Below, one piece after another: positions 9,352 through 18,762 of a stretch of DNA of 64,000 nucleotides (the stretch's first letter is position 1; every line of letters begins with the position of its first letter). Source of the stretch: Pseudomonas sp. B21-023. GTDB taxonomy: Bacteria; Pseudomonadota; Gammaproteobacteria; Pseudomonadales; Pseudomonadaceae. The stretch lies in the NCBI RefSeq assembly GCF_024749165.1, contig NZ_CP087190.1, positions 4,437,501-4,501,500 on the forward strand, written 5' to 3'. The notes below the pieces were generated by a model. It was given only the letters and a program-made list of their open reading frames with translations. It did not search any database and was not told the DNA's origin. A program made the translations under genes and the position numbers.

Positions 9352-11994
9352 ATGACCGCCCCCACTCCTGAGCCCCAGGCACCGTTGACCACGGCCTTGC
9401 CGGCGGCGGCGCAGCGCCTGCCCTGGCTGGAACGCCTGAGCAAGTACCGTCAGCCGCTGGGGTTGGCGTTGACATTGCTGCTGTTCGCCATGGGCCTGAT
9501 TGCCTGCCGCCATCTGTTGAGCGAACTGGATATCTACGCCCTGCATGATGCGATGCTCAGCGTGCCGACCCAGTCGCTGCTCGGCGCGCTGCTGGCCACG
9601 TTGGCCGGCTTCGTGATCCTGCTGGGTTACGAATGGTCGGCCAGCCGCTACGCCGCCGTGCAACTGCCACCCCGTACGTTGGTGCTCGGGGGCTTCAGTG
9701 CCTTCGCCATTGGCAACGCAATAGGCTTGTCGATGCTGTCGGGCGGCTCGGTGCGTTATCGCCTCTATGCCCGGCAAGGCCTGGGCGCCGCGGAAGTCGC
9801 GCGCATGACAGTGTTCGCCAGCCTCTCGCTGGGCTGCGCGCTGCCGCCGCTGGCTGCACTGGCCACCCTGAGCGATCTGCCGGCAGCGGCAACGGCGCTG
9901 CGTTTGCCTGCACCGCTGCTGGGCGGCATCGCCATCGCCGTGCTGGGCGCGGCGGTAGCCCTGGTCGTGGGCCTGTACCGCCGTCGCCTGCCTGAACAGC
10001 CGTTGGCCGACAACCTGCTGGTGCAGTTCGGGCGCCGCACCCTGCGCCTGCCAGGCGCGCGCCTGACTGCGTTGCAACTGCTGATCACCGCCCTGGATGT
10101 CGCCGCTGCTGCCACGGTGCTCTATTTGCTGCTGCCCGAAGCCCCACCCTTTGGCGCGTTCGTGCTGGTCTACCTGCTCGCCCTCGCCGCCGGGGTGCTA
10201 AGCCATGTGCCGGGTGGCGTCGGGGTGTTCGAGGCGATCCTGCTGGCCGCCTTCGCCAACCAGCTGGGCGCGGCGCCACTGGCGGCCGCCCTGCTGCTGT
10301 ACCGGCTGATCTACGTGGTGCTGCCGTTGCTGGTGGCCTGCGTGCTGCTGCTGGCCAATGAAGCCCGCCGGCTGATGGTCACCCAGCAGGCGATCCGCGC
10401 AGCCTCGGGCCTGGCCGCGCCGGTGCTGGCGATCCTGGTGTTCCTTTCCGGGGTGGTGCTGCTGTTCTCCGGCGCCACCCCGGAGATCGATAGCCGTCTG
10501 GAGCACATGGGCTTCCTGATCCCACACCGCCTGATCGATGCCTCGCACTTCGGCGCCAGTCTGATCGGCGTGCTCTGCCTGCTGCTCGCCCAGGGCCTGC
10601 GACGGCGCCTGTCGGCCGCCTGGCTGCTGACCACCGTGCTGCTGCTGGTGGGCGCGGTACTGTCGTTGCTCAAGGGCTTCGACTGGGAAGAAGCCAGCCT
10701 GATGTGCTTTACCGCCGCCCTGCTCGCCCTGTTCCGCCGCTCGTTCTACCGCCCCAGCCGCCTGCTGGAGCTGCCGTTCTCGCCGGTGTACCTGGTGGCC
10801 AGCGCCTGCGTGGTCGGCGCCTCGGTATGGCTGCTGCTGTTCGCCTACCAGGACGTGCCTTACACCCATAAGTTGTGGTGGCAGTTCACCCTTGATGCCG
10901 ATGCGCCTCGGGGTTTGCGCGCCGCGCTGGGCAGCGCCGTACTGCTGGTGATCGTCGCCCTGACCTGGCTGCTGCGCACCGCCCGGCCAGTGATCCATCT
11001 GCCCAGCGAAGACGAACTGCAGCGCGCCAACCGCATCCTGCTCGCCTCCGACCAGCCCGATGGCGGGCTGGCCCTGACCGGTGACAAGGCGCTGCTGTTC
11101 CACCCCAACGACAACGCCTTCCTGATGTATGCCCGTCGCGGCCGCAGCTTGGTAGCCCTGTACGACCCGATTGGCCCGGCGCAGGAACGCGCCGAAATGA
11201 TCTGGCAGTTCCGCGACCTGTGCGACTTGCACCATGCCCGCCCGGTGTTCTACCAGGTGCGGGCGGAGAACCTGCCGTTCTACATGGACATCGGCCTGAC
11301 CGCGATCAAGCTCGGCGAGGAAGCGCGGGTCGACCTGCGCCGCTTCGATATCGACGCCAAGGGCAAGGAGATGAAGGACCTGCGCTACACCTGGAACCGC
11401 GGCGGCCGCGACGGCCTGGCCCTGGAGATCCATGAGCCTGGCCACGCCCCGCTGGAGGCACTCAAGGAGATCTCCGACGCCTGGCTCAGCGGCAAGAACG
11501 TGCGCGAAAAAGGCTTCTCCCTCGGCCGCTTCAGCCCCGAGTACCTGCAGCATTTCCGCATCGCGCTGATCCGCTTCCAGGGCCGCCCGGTGGCCTTCGC
11601 CAACCTGCTGGAGACCCACAGCAACGAGCTGGCCAGCCTTGACCTGATGCGCGCGCATCCAGAAGCACCGAAGCTGACCATGGAGTTCATGATGGTCGGT
11701 CTGATCCTGCACTACAAAAGCCACGACTACGGCCGCTTCAGCCTGGGCATGGTCCCCCTTTCCGGCTTGCAGCCGCGGCGTGGCGCCCCCTTGACCCAGC
11801 GCCTGGGCTCGATGGTGTTCCAGCGCGGTGAACAGCTCTACAACTTCCAGGGCCTGCGGCGCTTCAAGGACAAGTTCCAGCCGGACTGGGAACCCCGCTA
11901 CATGGCCGTGCCGGCCGGGCTCGACCCGCTGGTTGCACTGGCTGACACCGCCGCCCTGATCGCTGGCGGCCTGACTGGATTGGTGAAACGTTGA
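9352..11994 (+). CDS. mprF: Aminoacyl-phosphatidylglycerol synthase/flippase, MprF type
   Basis: 880 residues. The N-terminal two thirds carry about 14 hydrophobic segments (flippase, LPG_synthase_TM family; e.g. GGFSAFAIGNAIGLSMLSGG and LSHVPGGVGVFEAILLAAF). The C-terminal third is a soluble DUF2156 aminoacyl-transferase (DKALLFHPNDNAFLMYARRG, then EVARVDLRRF-like and FSLGMVPLSGL). MprF proteins transfer Lys or Ala from aminoacyl-tRNA to phosphatidylglycerol and flip it outward, lowering the surface charge. The P. aeruginosa homologue (PA0920) makes alanyl-PG; specificity here is inferred. It overlaps the next gene by one base (TGATG), a coupled pair as in PA0920-PA0919. Confidence 0.94.
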   Translation: MTAPTPEPQAPLTTALPAAAQRLPWLERLSKYRQPLGLALTLLLFAMGLIACRHLLSELDIYALHDAMLSVPTQSLLGALLATLAGFVILLGYEWSASRYAAVQLPPRTLVLGGFSAFAIGNAIGLSMLSGGSVRYRLYARQGLGAAEVARMTVFASLSLGCALPPLAALATLSDLPAAATALRLPAPLLGGIAIAVLGAAVALVVGLYRRRLPEQPLADNLLVQFGRRTLRLPGARLTALQLLITALDVAAAATVLYLLLPEAPPFGAFVLVYLLALAAGVLSHVPGGVGVFEAILLAAFANQLGAAPLAAALLLYRLIYVVLPLLVACVLLLANEARRLMVTQQAIRAASGLAAPVLAILVFLSGVVLLFSGATPEIDSRLEHMGFLIPHRLIDASHFGASLIGVLCLLLAQGLRRRLSAAWLLTTVLLLVGAVLSLLKGFDWEEASLMCFTAALLALFRRSFYRPSRLLELPFSPVYLVASACVVGASVWLLLFAYQDVPYTHKLWWQFTLDADAPRGLRAALGSAVLLVIVALTWLLRTARPVIHLPSEDELQRANRILLASDQPDGGLALTGDKALLFHPNDNAFLMYARRGRSLVALYDPIGPAQERAEMIWQFRDLCDLHHARPVFYQVRAENLPFYMDIGLTAIKLGEEARVDLRRFDIDAKGKEMKDLRYTWNRGGRDGLALEIHEPGHAPLEALKEISDAWLSGKNVREKGFSLGRFSPEYLQHFRIALIRFQGRPVAFANLLETHSNELASLDLMRAHPEAPKLTMEFMMVGLILHYKSHDYGRFSLGMVPLSGLQPRRGAPLTQRLGSMVFQRGEQLYNFQGLRRFKDKFQPDWEPRYMAVPAGLDPLVALADTAALIAGGLTGLVKR

Positions 11995-13286
11995 TGATCC
12001 GACGCTATTGGCTGTACGTACTGATTCCCCTGTTGCTCGCCGTACTGGCCGGCGGTGCGGCCTTCTGGCTGTGGACCCGCCCGGCCCCCGAGGCACGCCT
12101 GGAGCACCTCACGCTCGACGACGGCAGCGCCCTGACCCGCGCCACGCCCGGCGTGCATGCCAAGGCCCGAGTGGCCATCGGCGTGCCACAGGACCAAGCC
12201 CTGACCGACAAGCAACTGCTCGACCTGAGCCAGGCCGGCGAGGCGCAACTGGTGCAGGTGATCCTGCCACCGGCCGACTGCGCCAAGCAGCAGGTCGCGA
12301 TGGACCAGGCCCTGACTCGACTGGCCGACAAACCGACCCTGGTTGCCGGTATCGGCCCGGGCGCTGCCCAGGCCTGGCGCTGGCTGGCCGCACAAAGCGA
12401 CGACAGGGCGCGAGCCATCTCGGTGGATTTCACCGTCGAGCAGCCCGGCTGCCAGGCCGCCCTGCCCAAGTCCGCCGCCCACGGCCACTGGAACGTGGCC
12501 TGGAACGACAACCCGGATGACGCCAGTGCCGCCTTCGTGCGCGACCAGGCCAACGCCGAAACCAGCATCGCCGACTACGACATTCACCTGCCCCAGGTAC
12601 TCAAGGCGCAATTGACCCAGGCCCTGGTCGGCCACGATGGCAACGCCCTGGCCATCCCGGTGGTGGAAGTCCCGGCCGGGCAGACCACCGACACCGTCAC
12701 CCTGTTCCTTTCCGGCGACGGCGGCTGGCGCGACCTGGACCGCGATGTGGCCGGCGAGATGGCCAAGCTTGGCTACCCGGTGGTCGGCATCGACACCCTG
12801 CGCTACTACTGGCAGCACAAGACCCCGGAGCAGAGCGCCGCCGACCTCTCCGAGCTGATGCAGCACTACCGCCAGAAATGGGGCACCAAGCGCTTCGTGC
12901 TGACCGGCTACTCGTTCGGCGCCGACGTACTGCCGGCTATCTATAACCGCCTGTCCGCAGACGACCAGAAGCGCATCGATGCGGTGATCCTGCTGGCGTT
13001 CGCCCGCAGCGGCAGTTTCGAGATCGAGGTGGAGGGCTGGCTCGGCAAGGAAGGCCAGGAAGCCCCGACCGGACCGGAGATGGCCAGGTTGCCGGCGGCG
13101 AAGGTGGTGTGCATCTATGGTGTGGAAGAGACCGACGAAAGCGGCTGCACCGACAAGACCGCCGTGGGTGAGCGCATGAAGCTGCCCGGCGGCCACCACT
13201 TCGACGAAAACTACCCGGCGCTGGCCAAGCGCCTGATCGGTGAGATCGAGACCCGCCAGGGAAAGGCCAACGTCGCTGAGAAATGA
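11994..13286 (+). CDS. VirJ/AcvB-family lipid esterase, alanyl-PG hydrolase-like
   Basis: 430 residues with an N-terminal signal anchor (IRRYWLYVLIPLLLAVLAGG) and an exported alpha/beta-hydrolase fold. A first degenerate hydrolase-like repeat (about 30-210) precedes the VirJ domain: oxyanion strand LFLSGDGGW at 241-245 and nucleophile elbow TGYSFGAD with Ser near 307; the catalytic His is likely in GGHHFDENY near the C-terminus. In P. aeruginosa the partner of MprF, PA0919 (ApgH), removes Ala from alanyl-PG in the periplasm; the translational coupling with mprF here supports the same role. AcvB/VirJ were first named from Agrobacterium virulence. Confidence 0.85.
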   Translation: MIRRYWLYVLIPLLLAVLAGGAAFWLWTRPAPEARLEHLTLDDGSALTRATPGVHAKARVAIGVPQDQALTDKQLLDLSQAGEAQLVQVILPPADCAKQQVAMDQALTRLADKPTLVAGIGPGAAQAWRWLAAQSDDRARAISVDFTVEQPGCQAALPKSAAHGHWNVAWNDNPDDASAAFVRDQANAETSIADYDIHLPQVLKAQLTQALVGHDGNALAIPVVEVPAGQTTDTVTLFLSGDGGWRDLDRDVAGEMAKLGYPVVGIDTLRYYWQHKTPEQSAADLSELMQHYRQKWGTKRFVLTGYSFGADVLPAIYNRLSADDQKRIDAVILLAFARSGSFEIEVEGWLGKEGQEAPTGPEMARLPAAKVVCIYGVEETDESGCTDKTAVGERMKLPGGHHFDENYPALAKRLIGEIETRQGKANVAEK

Positions 13287-13310
13287 TAGGGAAAGGGGTC
13301 GCTTTGCGGC

Positions 13311-13378
13311 CCATCGCGGGGCAAGCCCGCTCCCACAAGGATCACACAGGCCTTGTGGGAGCGGGCTTGCCCCACGAT
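13311..13378. repeat. REP doublet (REPIN), inverted pair
   Basis: Two REP units in opposite orientation: ATCGCGGGGCAAGCCCGCTC on one side and the reverse complement of the same unit after a 13-base spacer, forming a long hairpin in the gap between two convergent genes. This is the P. putida-group REP family; it may also attenuate read-through. Confidence 0.92.
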
Positions 13379-13388
13379 GTTTGTGCCC

Positions 13389-15299
13389 TCAGATCTCGAC
13401 CTGCGTCCCCAACTCGATCACCCGATTGAGCGGCAGGTTGAAGAACCGCAGGTTGCCGTTGGCATTCTTCAGCAGGAACGCGAACAGGTTCCCGCGCCAG
13501 CGCGACATCCCCTCCAGGCGGGAGGCGATCACCGTCTCCCGACTCAGGAAGTAGGTGGTGCGCATCGGGCTGAAGTCCAGTTCGTCCAAGTGGCAAAGCT
13601 TCAGCGCCGCCGGTACGTCCGGCTCGTCCATGAAGCCGAAGTGCAGCAGCACCCGGAAGAACCCGTCACCATAGGCTTCCACCTCGAAGCGCTCATGCTC
13701 CGGCACCCGCGGCCGGTCCTCGCTGACCACCGTCAGCAGCACCACCTGGCTGTGCAGCACCTGGTTATGCAGCATGTTGTGCAGCAGCGCGTGCGGTACG
13801 GCATCGGAGCGCGCGGTCAGGAACACCGCGGTGCCCTCGACCCGATGCGGCGGCTGCACGCGGATGCTGCTGATGAACAGCGGCAGCGGCAACGCGCCTT
13901 CATCGATACGATCGACCAGGATCTGCTTGCCACGCTTCCAGGTACTCATCAACACGAACAGCACGATACCCGCCAGCACCGGGAAAGCACCGCCCTGCAC
14001 GATCTTCGGCACGTTGGCGGCGAAGAACAGCCCGTCTACGAACAGGAAGCCCAGCAGCAGCGGCACAGCCAATACCGGCGGCCACTTCCACAACAGCAGC
14101 ATGACCGCCGAGACCAGGATGGTGGTCATCAGCATGGTGCCGGTCACTGCCACGCCGTAGGCCGCCGCCAGGGCGCCGGAGGATTCGAAGCCGATCACCA
14201 GCAGCACCACGCCGACCATCAACGCCCAGTTCACTGCGCCGATATAGATCTGCCCCTGCTCGTCGCTGGAGGTGTGCTGGATCTGCATGCGCGGCACATA
14301 GCCCAGCTGGATGGCCTGGCGAGTCAGCGAGAAGGCCCCCGAGATCACCGCCTGGGAGGCGATCACCGTGGCCATCGTGGCCAGCCCCACCAGCGGCAGC
14401 AAAGCCCAGGACGGCGCCAAGAGGTAGAACGGGTTGCGCGCCGCCTCGGGATTCTGCAGCAGCATGGCGCCCTGGCCGAAGTAGTTGAGCACAAGCGCCG
14501 GCAGCACCAGGGCGAACCAGGCACGGGCAATGGGTTTGCGGCCGAAATGGCCCATATCGGCGTACAGGGCCTCGGCACCGGTCAGCGCCAGCACCACGGC
14601 ACCAAGAATGGCCACGCCCATGCCGGGGTGGACGATGAAGAAGTTCAAGGCCCAGCCCGGGTTGAACGCCTTCAGCACCTCTGGGCTCTGCAAGATGCCA
14701 TGGACACCGAGCGCCGCCAGCGCAAGGAACCAGGCAACCATGATCGGGCCAAACGCCTTGCCGATCTTCTCGGTGCCATGCTTCTGCACCAGGAACAGCG
14801 CCACCAGCACCACCAGTGCAATCGGCACCACCCAGTGGTCGATACCCTCGAACGCCAGGCCCATGCCCTCCACCGCCGACAGCACCGACACCGCCGGGGT
14901 GATCATGCTGTCGCCGTAGAACAGCGAGGCGCCAATCAGGCCGCAACCGACCATCAGCATGCGCAACCGCGGATACTGCGCCGTGGCCCGCCGCGCCAGC
15001 GCGGTCAGGGCCATGGTGCCGCCCTCGCCCTGGTTGTCGGCGCGCAGGATGAACATCACGTACTTGAACGAAACCACCCACAGCAGCGACCAGAGGATCA
15101 ACGACAGGATGCCCAGCACTCCATCATGGTTGACCTGTACGCCATAACCACCGGTAAAGACCTCTTTGAGGGTATACAGCGGGCTGGTGCCAATATCGCC
15201 ATAGACCACCCCAACGGCCGCCACGAGCAGGCCCAGCGGCCGTGCTGCCCCCTGCTTCCCCGCGTGCCCGCCTTCGGCATGACTGCTTGCCTGAACCAT
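13389..15299 (-). CDS. kup: Low-affinity potassium transporter Kup
   Basis: 636 residues with about 12 membrane helices in the first 450 residues and a soluble C-terminus. Hallmarks are LLVAAVGVVYGDIGTSPLYT near the start (family signature GDIGTSPLYT) and YGDSMITPAVSVLSAVEG. It imports K+ with H+ across the inner membrane. ATG at 15299 is preferred over the GTG codons just upstream because GGGAG lies six bases before it. Monocistronic and convergent with the VirJ-like gene. Confidence 0.96.
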   Translation of the reverse strand: MVQASSHAEGGHAGKQGAARPLGLLVAAVGVVYGDIGTSPLYTLKEVFTGGYGVQVNHDGVLGILSLILWSLLWVVSFKYVMFILRADNQGEGGTMALTALARRATAQYPRLRMLMVGCGLIGASLFYGDSMITPAVSVLSAVEGMGLAFEGIDHWVVPIALVVLVALFLVQKHGTEKIGKAFGPIMVAWFLALAALGVHGILQSPEVLKAFNPGWALNFFIVHPGMGVAILGAVVLALTGAEALYADMGHFGRKPIARAWFALVLPALVLNYFGQGAMLLQNPEAARNPFYLLAPSWALLPLVGLATMATVIASQAVISGAFSLTRQAIQLGYVPRMQIQHTSSDEQGQIYIGAVNWALMVGVVLLVIGFESSGALAAAYGVAVTGTMLMTTILVSAVMLLLWKWPPVLAVPLLLGFLFVDGLFFAANVPKIVQGGAFPVLAGIVLFVLMSTWKRGKQILVDRIDEGALPLPLFISSIRVQPPHRVEGTAVFLTARSDAVPHALLHNMLHNQVLHSQVVLLTVVSEDRPRVPEHERFEVEAYGDGFFRVLLHFGFMDEPDVPAALKLCHLDELDFSPMRTTYFLSRETVIASRLEGMSRWRGNLFAFLLKNANGNLRFFNLPLNRVIELGTQVEI

Positions 15300-15533
15300 C
15301 ACCACTCCCGCAGACGGCCTATTAGACCGGTTGAATGCCTACCCGCGCCGGGCCCTCCCGGATACCCCGGCGCAACGGCGCGAAGCATAGCGCAGCGTTC
15401 GTCGTATTTCTGCTGGTAAAGCGACCTTGTGCTCGCTAGAATTGCGCACTTTTTGATCAGAGGCGCCGAAAGCGCCCGCCAGGATCGCCCCCGTTACCGG
15501 CCGGGCGACCTGTATTCAATACCGAGGTTAGCC

Positions 15534-16865
15534 ATGTCCACCACTCCCGCCACCCCAAAGGTCGGCTTCGTCTCCCTGGGTTGCCCCAAGGCCCTGGTCG
15601 ATTCCGAGCGCATCCTGACCCAGCTGCGCATGGAAGGCTATGAAGTCGTGCCTACCTACGAGGATGCCGACGTGGTGGTGGTCAACACCTGCGGCTTCAT
15701 CGACAGCGCCAAGGCCGAGTCGCTGGAAGTGATCGGCGAAGCCATCAAGGAGAACGGCAAGGTCATCGTCACCGGCTGCATGGGTGTCGAAGAAGGCAGC
15801 ATCCGTGACGTGCACCCGAGCGTGTTGTCGGTCACCGGCCCGCAGCAGTACGAGCAGGTGGTCAATGCCGTGCACGAAGTGGTGCCACCGCGCCAGGACC
15901 ACAACCCGCTGATCGACCTGGTGCCGCCCCAGGGCGTCAAGCTGACCCCGCGCCACTACGCCTACCTGAAGATTTCCGAAGGCTGCAACCACAGCTGCAG
16001 CTTCTGCATCATCCCGTCGATGCGCGGCAAGCTGGTCAGCCGCCCGGTCGGCGAAGTCCTGAGCGAGGCCGAGCGCCTGGTCAAGGCCGGCGTCAAGGAG
16101 ATCCTGGTGATCTCCCAGGACACCAGCGCCTACGGCGTGGACGTCAAGTACAAGACCGATTTCTGGAACGGCCGCCCGGTCAAGACCCGCATGCTCGAGC
16201 TGTGCGAGGCGCTGAGCAGCCTGGGCGCCTGGGTGCGTCTGCACTATGTCTACCCGTACCCGAACGTCGACGACGTGATTCCGCTGATGGCCGCCGGCAA
16301 GATCCTGCCGTACCTGGACATCCCGTTCCAGCACGCCAGCCCCAAGGTGCTCAAGTCGATGAAGCGCCCGGCCTTCGAAGACCGCACCCTTGCGCGCATC
16401 AAGAACTGGCGCGAACAGTGCCCGGAACTGGTGATCCGCTCGACTTTCATCGTCGGCTTCCCCGGCGAAACCGAAGAAGACTTCCAGTACCTGCTCGACT
16501 GGCTGACCGAAGCCCAGCTCGACCGCGTCGGCTGCTTCCAGTACTCGCCGGTCGAAGGCGCCCCGGCCAACGACCTGGGCCTGGATGAGGTGCCGGACGA
16601 CGTCAAGCAGGACCGCTGGGACCGCTTCATGGCACACCAGCAGGCGATCAGCGCCGCGCGCCTGCAACAGCGCATCGGCAAGGAAATCGAGGTCTTGATC
16701 GACGAAGTCGAGGAACAGGGCTCGGTGGGCCGCAGCTTCTTCGACGCGCCGGAGATCGACGGCAGCGTGTTCATCGACGGCGACCACGGCTTCAAGCCGG
16801 GCGACAAGGTCCGCTGCCGCATCGTCGACGCCGACGAGTACGACATGTGGGCCGAGCCCATCTGA
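15534..16865 (+). CDS. rimO: Ribosomal protein S12 methylthiotransferase
   Basis: 443-residue radical-SAM methylthiotransferase. N-terminal MTTase cysteines are C17, C53 and C82 (SLGCPKALVDSE, NTCGFID, TGCMG). The radical-SAM cluster is C151-x3-C155-x2-C158 (EGCNHSCSFCIIPSMRG), and a TRAM domain closes the protein. It adds a methylthio group to the conserved Asp of S12. The long open frame upstream lacks family similarity; ATG 15534 is used. A TAGAAT -10-like element lies near 15437. Confidence 0.97.
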   Translation: MSTTPATPKVGFVSLGCPKALVDSERILTQLRMEGYEVVPTYEDADVVVVNTCGFIDSAKAESLEVIGEAIKENGKVIVTGCMGVEEGSIRDVHPSVLSVTGPQQYEQVVNAVHEVVPPRQDHNPLIDLVPPQGVKLTPRHYAYLKISEGCNHSCSFCIIPSMRGKLVSRPVGEVLSEAERLVKAGVKEILVISQDTSAYGVDVKYKTDFWNGRPVKTRMLELCEALSSLGAWVRLHYVYPYPNVDDVIPLMAAGKILPYLDIPFQHASPKVLKSMKRPAFEDRTLARIKNWREQCPELVIRSTFIVGFPGETEEDFQYLLDWLTEAQLDRVGCFQYSPVEGAPANDLGLDEVPDDVKQDRWDRFMAHQQAISAARLQQRIGKEIEVLIDEVEEQGSVGRSFFDAPEIDGSVFIDGDHGFKPGDKVRCRIVDADEYDMWAEPI

Positions 16866-16880
16866 GCGAAACCCGCCTGA

Positions 16881-16912
16881 AAATACCCCGCCCGCTGGCG
16901 GGGTATTTTTTT
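16881..16912 (+). terminator. Terminator of rimO
   Basis: A 12-base stem (AAATACCCCGCC / GGCGGGGTATTT) with 4-base loop and T tail, 15 bases after the stop. Confidence 0.93.
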
Positions 16913-16953
16913 GCATCTATGTTTTCCTCAATGGCCTCCCGGAGGATCACAGG

Positions 16954-17412
16954 ATGTCGCCCGCCGTCACGCTGCACACACCTCATCTGAGCGATTATCC
17001 CGAGCTGGTCCGGGTGTGGGAGGCGTCGGTTCGCGCCACCCACGATTTCCTGCCCGAGGGTTACATTCTGCTGCTGCGCGAGCACGTGCTGCGCAAATAC
17101 CTCGATGCCGTGATGCTGGTCTGCTGCAAGGACAGCAAGCGGCACATCCTTGGCTTTGCCGGGGTGGCAAACGGCCGGGTCGACATGCTCTTCGTCGCGC
17201 CCGAACACCGTGGCCAGGGCATCGGACGGCGCCTGCTGCGCCACGCGGTGCACGAATTGAACGCCGAGCGCCTGGACGTCAACGAACAGAACCCGCAAGC
17301 CCTGGGTTTCTACCTGCATGAAGGCTTCGAGATCTATGGCCGTTCGGAAACCGACGGCCTAGGGCAGCCCTATCCCCTACTACATATGAGGCTTGTTCGT
17401 ACAGCGTCCTAG
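16954..17412 (+). CDS. GNAT-family N-acetyltransferase
   Basis: A 152-residue single GNAT domain. The acetyl-CoA loop is VDMLFVAPEHRGQGIGRRLL (about residues 76-95, R/Q-x-x-G-x-G), and motif B includes NPQALGFYLHEGFEIYGR. It resembles YjaB-like small acetyltransferases; the acceptor is unknown. CGGAGG lies 9 bases before the ATG. Confidence 0.9.
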   Translation: MSPAVTLHTPHLSDYPELVRVWEASVRATHDFLPEGYILLLREHVLRKYLDAVMLVCCKDSKRHILGFAGVANGRVDMLFVAPEHRGQGIGRRLLRHAVHELNAERLDVNEQNPQALGFYLHEGFEIYGRSETDGLGQPYPLLHMRLVRTAS

Positions 17413-17533
17413 TACGCAAGCTCAGGAAACCACTACCCCGCTCCGAAATGGCGCAAATGACATCGATTTGCAGCCGCTACCTCGCCCAGGCAGGTACAAT
17501 GAAGGCTTTCCCTACCGCGTGATGCCCGTGTCC

Positions 17534-18244
17534 ATGTCCGAACCCATTCGTCTCTCCAAACGCCTCATCGAACAGCTTGGCTGCTCCCGCCGCGAGGCCG
17601 AACTGTACATCGAGGGTGGCTGGGTCACGGTCGATGGCGTGGTGGTCGAACAACCCCAGTTCAAAATCACCGAACAGCAAGTCGAGCTGCTCCCGGGCGC
17701 TCGTGCCGACTCACTCGAACCGGTCACCCTGCTGCTCAACCAGCAGGCCGGCCAAAACACCGCAGCCGCCCTGGCCAGCATCAGCATGGCCAGCCTCAGC
17801 GAAGCGCACCGCGAGGGCGTGCGCCCGTTGCATGGGCATTTCGCCCGCCAGGCCTGCATCGTCCCGCTGCTGCCCGGCGCCAGTGGCCTGCAGCTGTTCA
17901 CCCAGGACTGGCGGGTAACCCGCAAGCTGGAGGCCGACCTGCGCCGCATGGAGCAGGAATACATCGTCCAGGTCAGTGGTGAAGCCAAACCCGGCGCCCT
18001 CGAGCGACTGGCCCGCGGCGTGGAACGCAAGGGCGTCGAACTGCCGAAGGCCAAGGCCAGCTGGCAGAACGAGCAACACCTGCGCATCGTGCTGAAGAAC
18101 CCGCAACCGGGGTTGATCGAACAGCTTTGCGAAACCGCTGGCCTCAAGGTCCTGGCGATGCGCCGCATTCGCCTTGGCGGGGTGTCGATGGGCAAACTGC
18201 CGCTGGGCCAGTGGCGCTACGTGGCCGCTACAGAACGCTTCTAG
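17534..18244 (+). CDS. RsuA/RluF-family pseudouridine-synthase-like protein lacking the catalytic Asp
   Basis: 236 residues: an N-terminal S4 RNA-binding domain (IRLSKRLIEQLGCSRREAEL and onward, residues 5-60), then an RsuA-type synthase fold with EQEYIVQVSGEAKPGALERL and a C-terminal MRRIRLGGVSMGKLPLGQWR, which matches the family. At the active-site motif (normally G-R-L-D-x-x-S/T-x-G-L) the sequence reads VPLLPGASGLQLFTQD: Pro occupies the position of the catalytic Asp and the Arg is missing. It may therefore bind RNA without modifying it. An in-frame ATG at 17522 is an alternative start. Confidence 0.82.
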   Translation: MSEPIRLSKRLIEQLGCSRREAELYIEGGWVTVDGVVVEQPQFKITEQQVELLPGARADSLEPVTLLLNQQAGQNTAAALASISMASLSEAHREGVRPLHGHFARQACIVPLLPGASGLQLFTQDWRVTRKLEADLRRMEQEYIVQVSGEAKPGALERLARGVERKGVELPKAKASWQNEQHLRIVLKNPQPGLIEQLCETAGLKVLAMRRIRLGGVSMGKLPLGQWRYVAATERF

Positions 18245-18294
18245 CATTACCGCCGCGCAATGACTGACGCGGCAACAGAACAGGATTCGCCGCA

Positions 18295-18756
18295 ATGAAC
18301 CACAACGATGTACTGCGCAGCCTGCGCTACATGCTCAAGGCCAACGACCAGAAAATGGCCGAGATCATCAAGCTCTCGGGCCTCGAGGTTTCCGCCGAGG
18401 CCATCGCCACCTATGTAAAAAAGGAAGAGGAACCCGGCTTCGTCCGCTGCCCGGAGAAGGTCATGGCGCATTTCCTCGACGGCCTGGTGATTCACCGTCG
18501 CGGCCGCGACGACAGCCGCCCGCCGCAGCAGATCGAAGTGCCGGTGACCAACAACACCGTGCTCAAGAAGCTGCGGGTGGCCTTCGAGCTGAAGGAGGAC
18601 GACCTGCATGCGGTACTCAAGTCCGTCGACTTCCCGGTGTCCAAACCAGAGCTGAGCGCGCTGTTCCGCAAGGTTGGCCACGACAACTACCGCCCCTGCG
18701 GCGACCAGTTGCTGCGCAACTTCCTCAAGGGCCTGACCCTTCGCGTGCGCGGCTGA
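18295..18756 (+). CDS. yehS: DUF1456 family protein, YehS-like
   Basis: 153 residues made of two copies of the same ~60-residue helical module: N-D-V-L-R-S-L-R-Y-M-L at 4-14 and TNNTVLKKLRVAFELKEDDL in the second half. YehS function is not established. It lies 6 bases upstream of trmO and is probably in the same operon. Confidence 0.88.
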   Translation: MNHNDVLRSLRYMLKANDQKMAEIIKLSGLEVSAEAIATYVKKEEEPGFVRCPEKVMAHFLDGLVIHRRGRDDSRPPQQIEVPVTNNTVLKKLRVAFELKEDDLHAVLKSVDFPVSKPELSALFRKVGHDNYRPCGDQLLRNFLKGLTLRVRG

Positions 18757-18762
18757 GCCAAG

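Noticed and set aside
13353..15419. 688-codon forward frame opposite kup
   Set aside because: Gln/His/Arg-rich nonsense composition; kup on the reverse strand has full family motifs.
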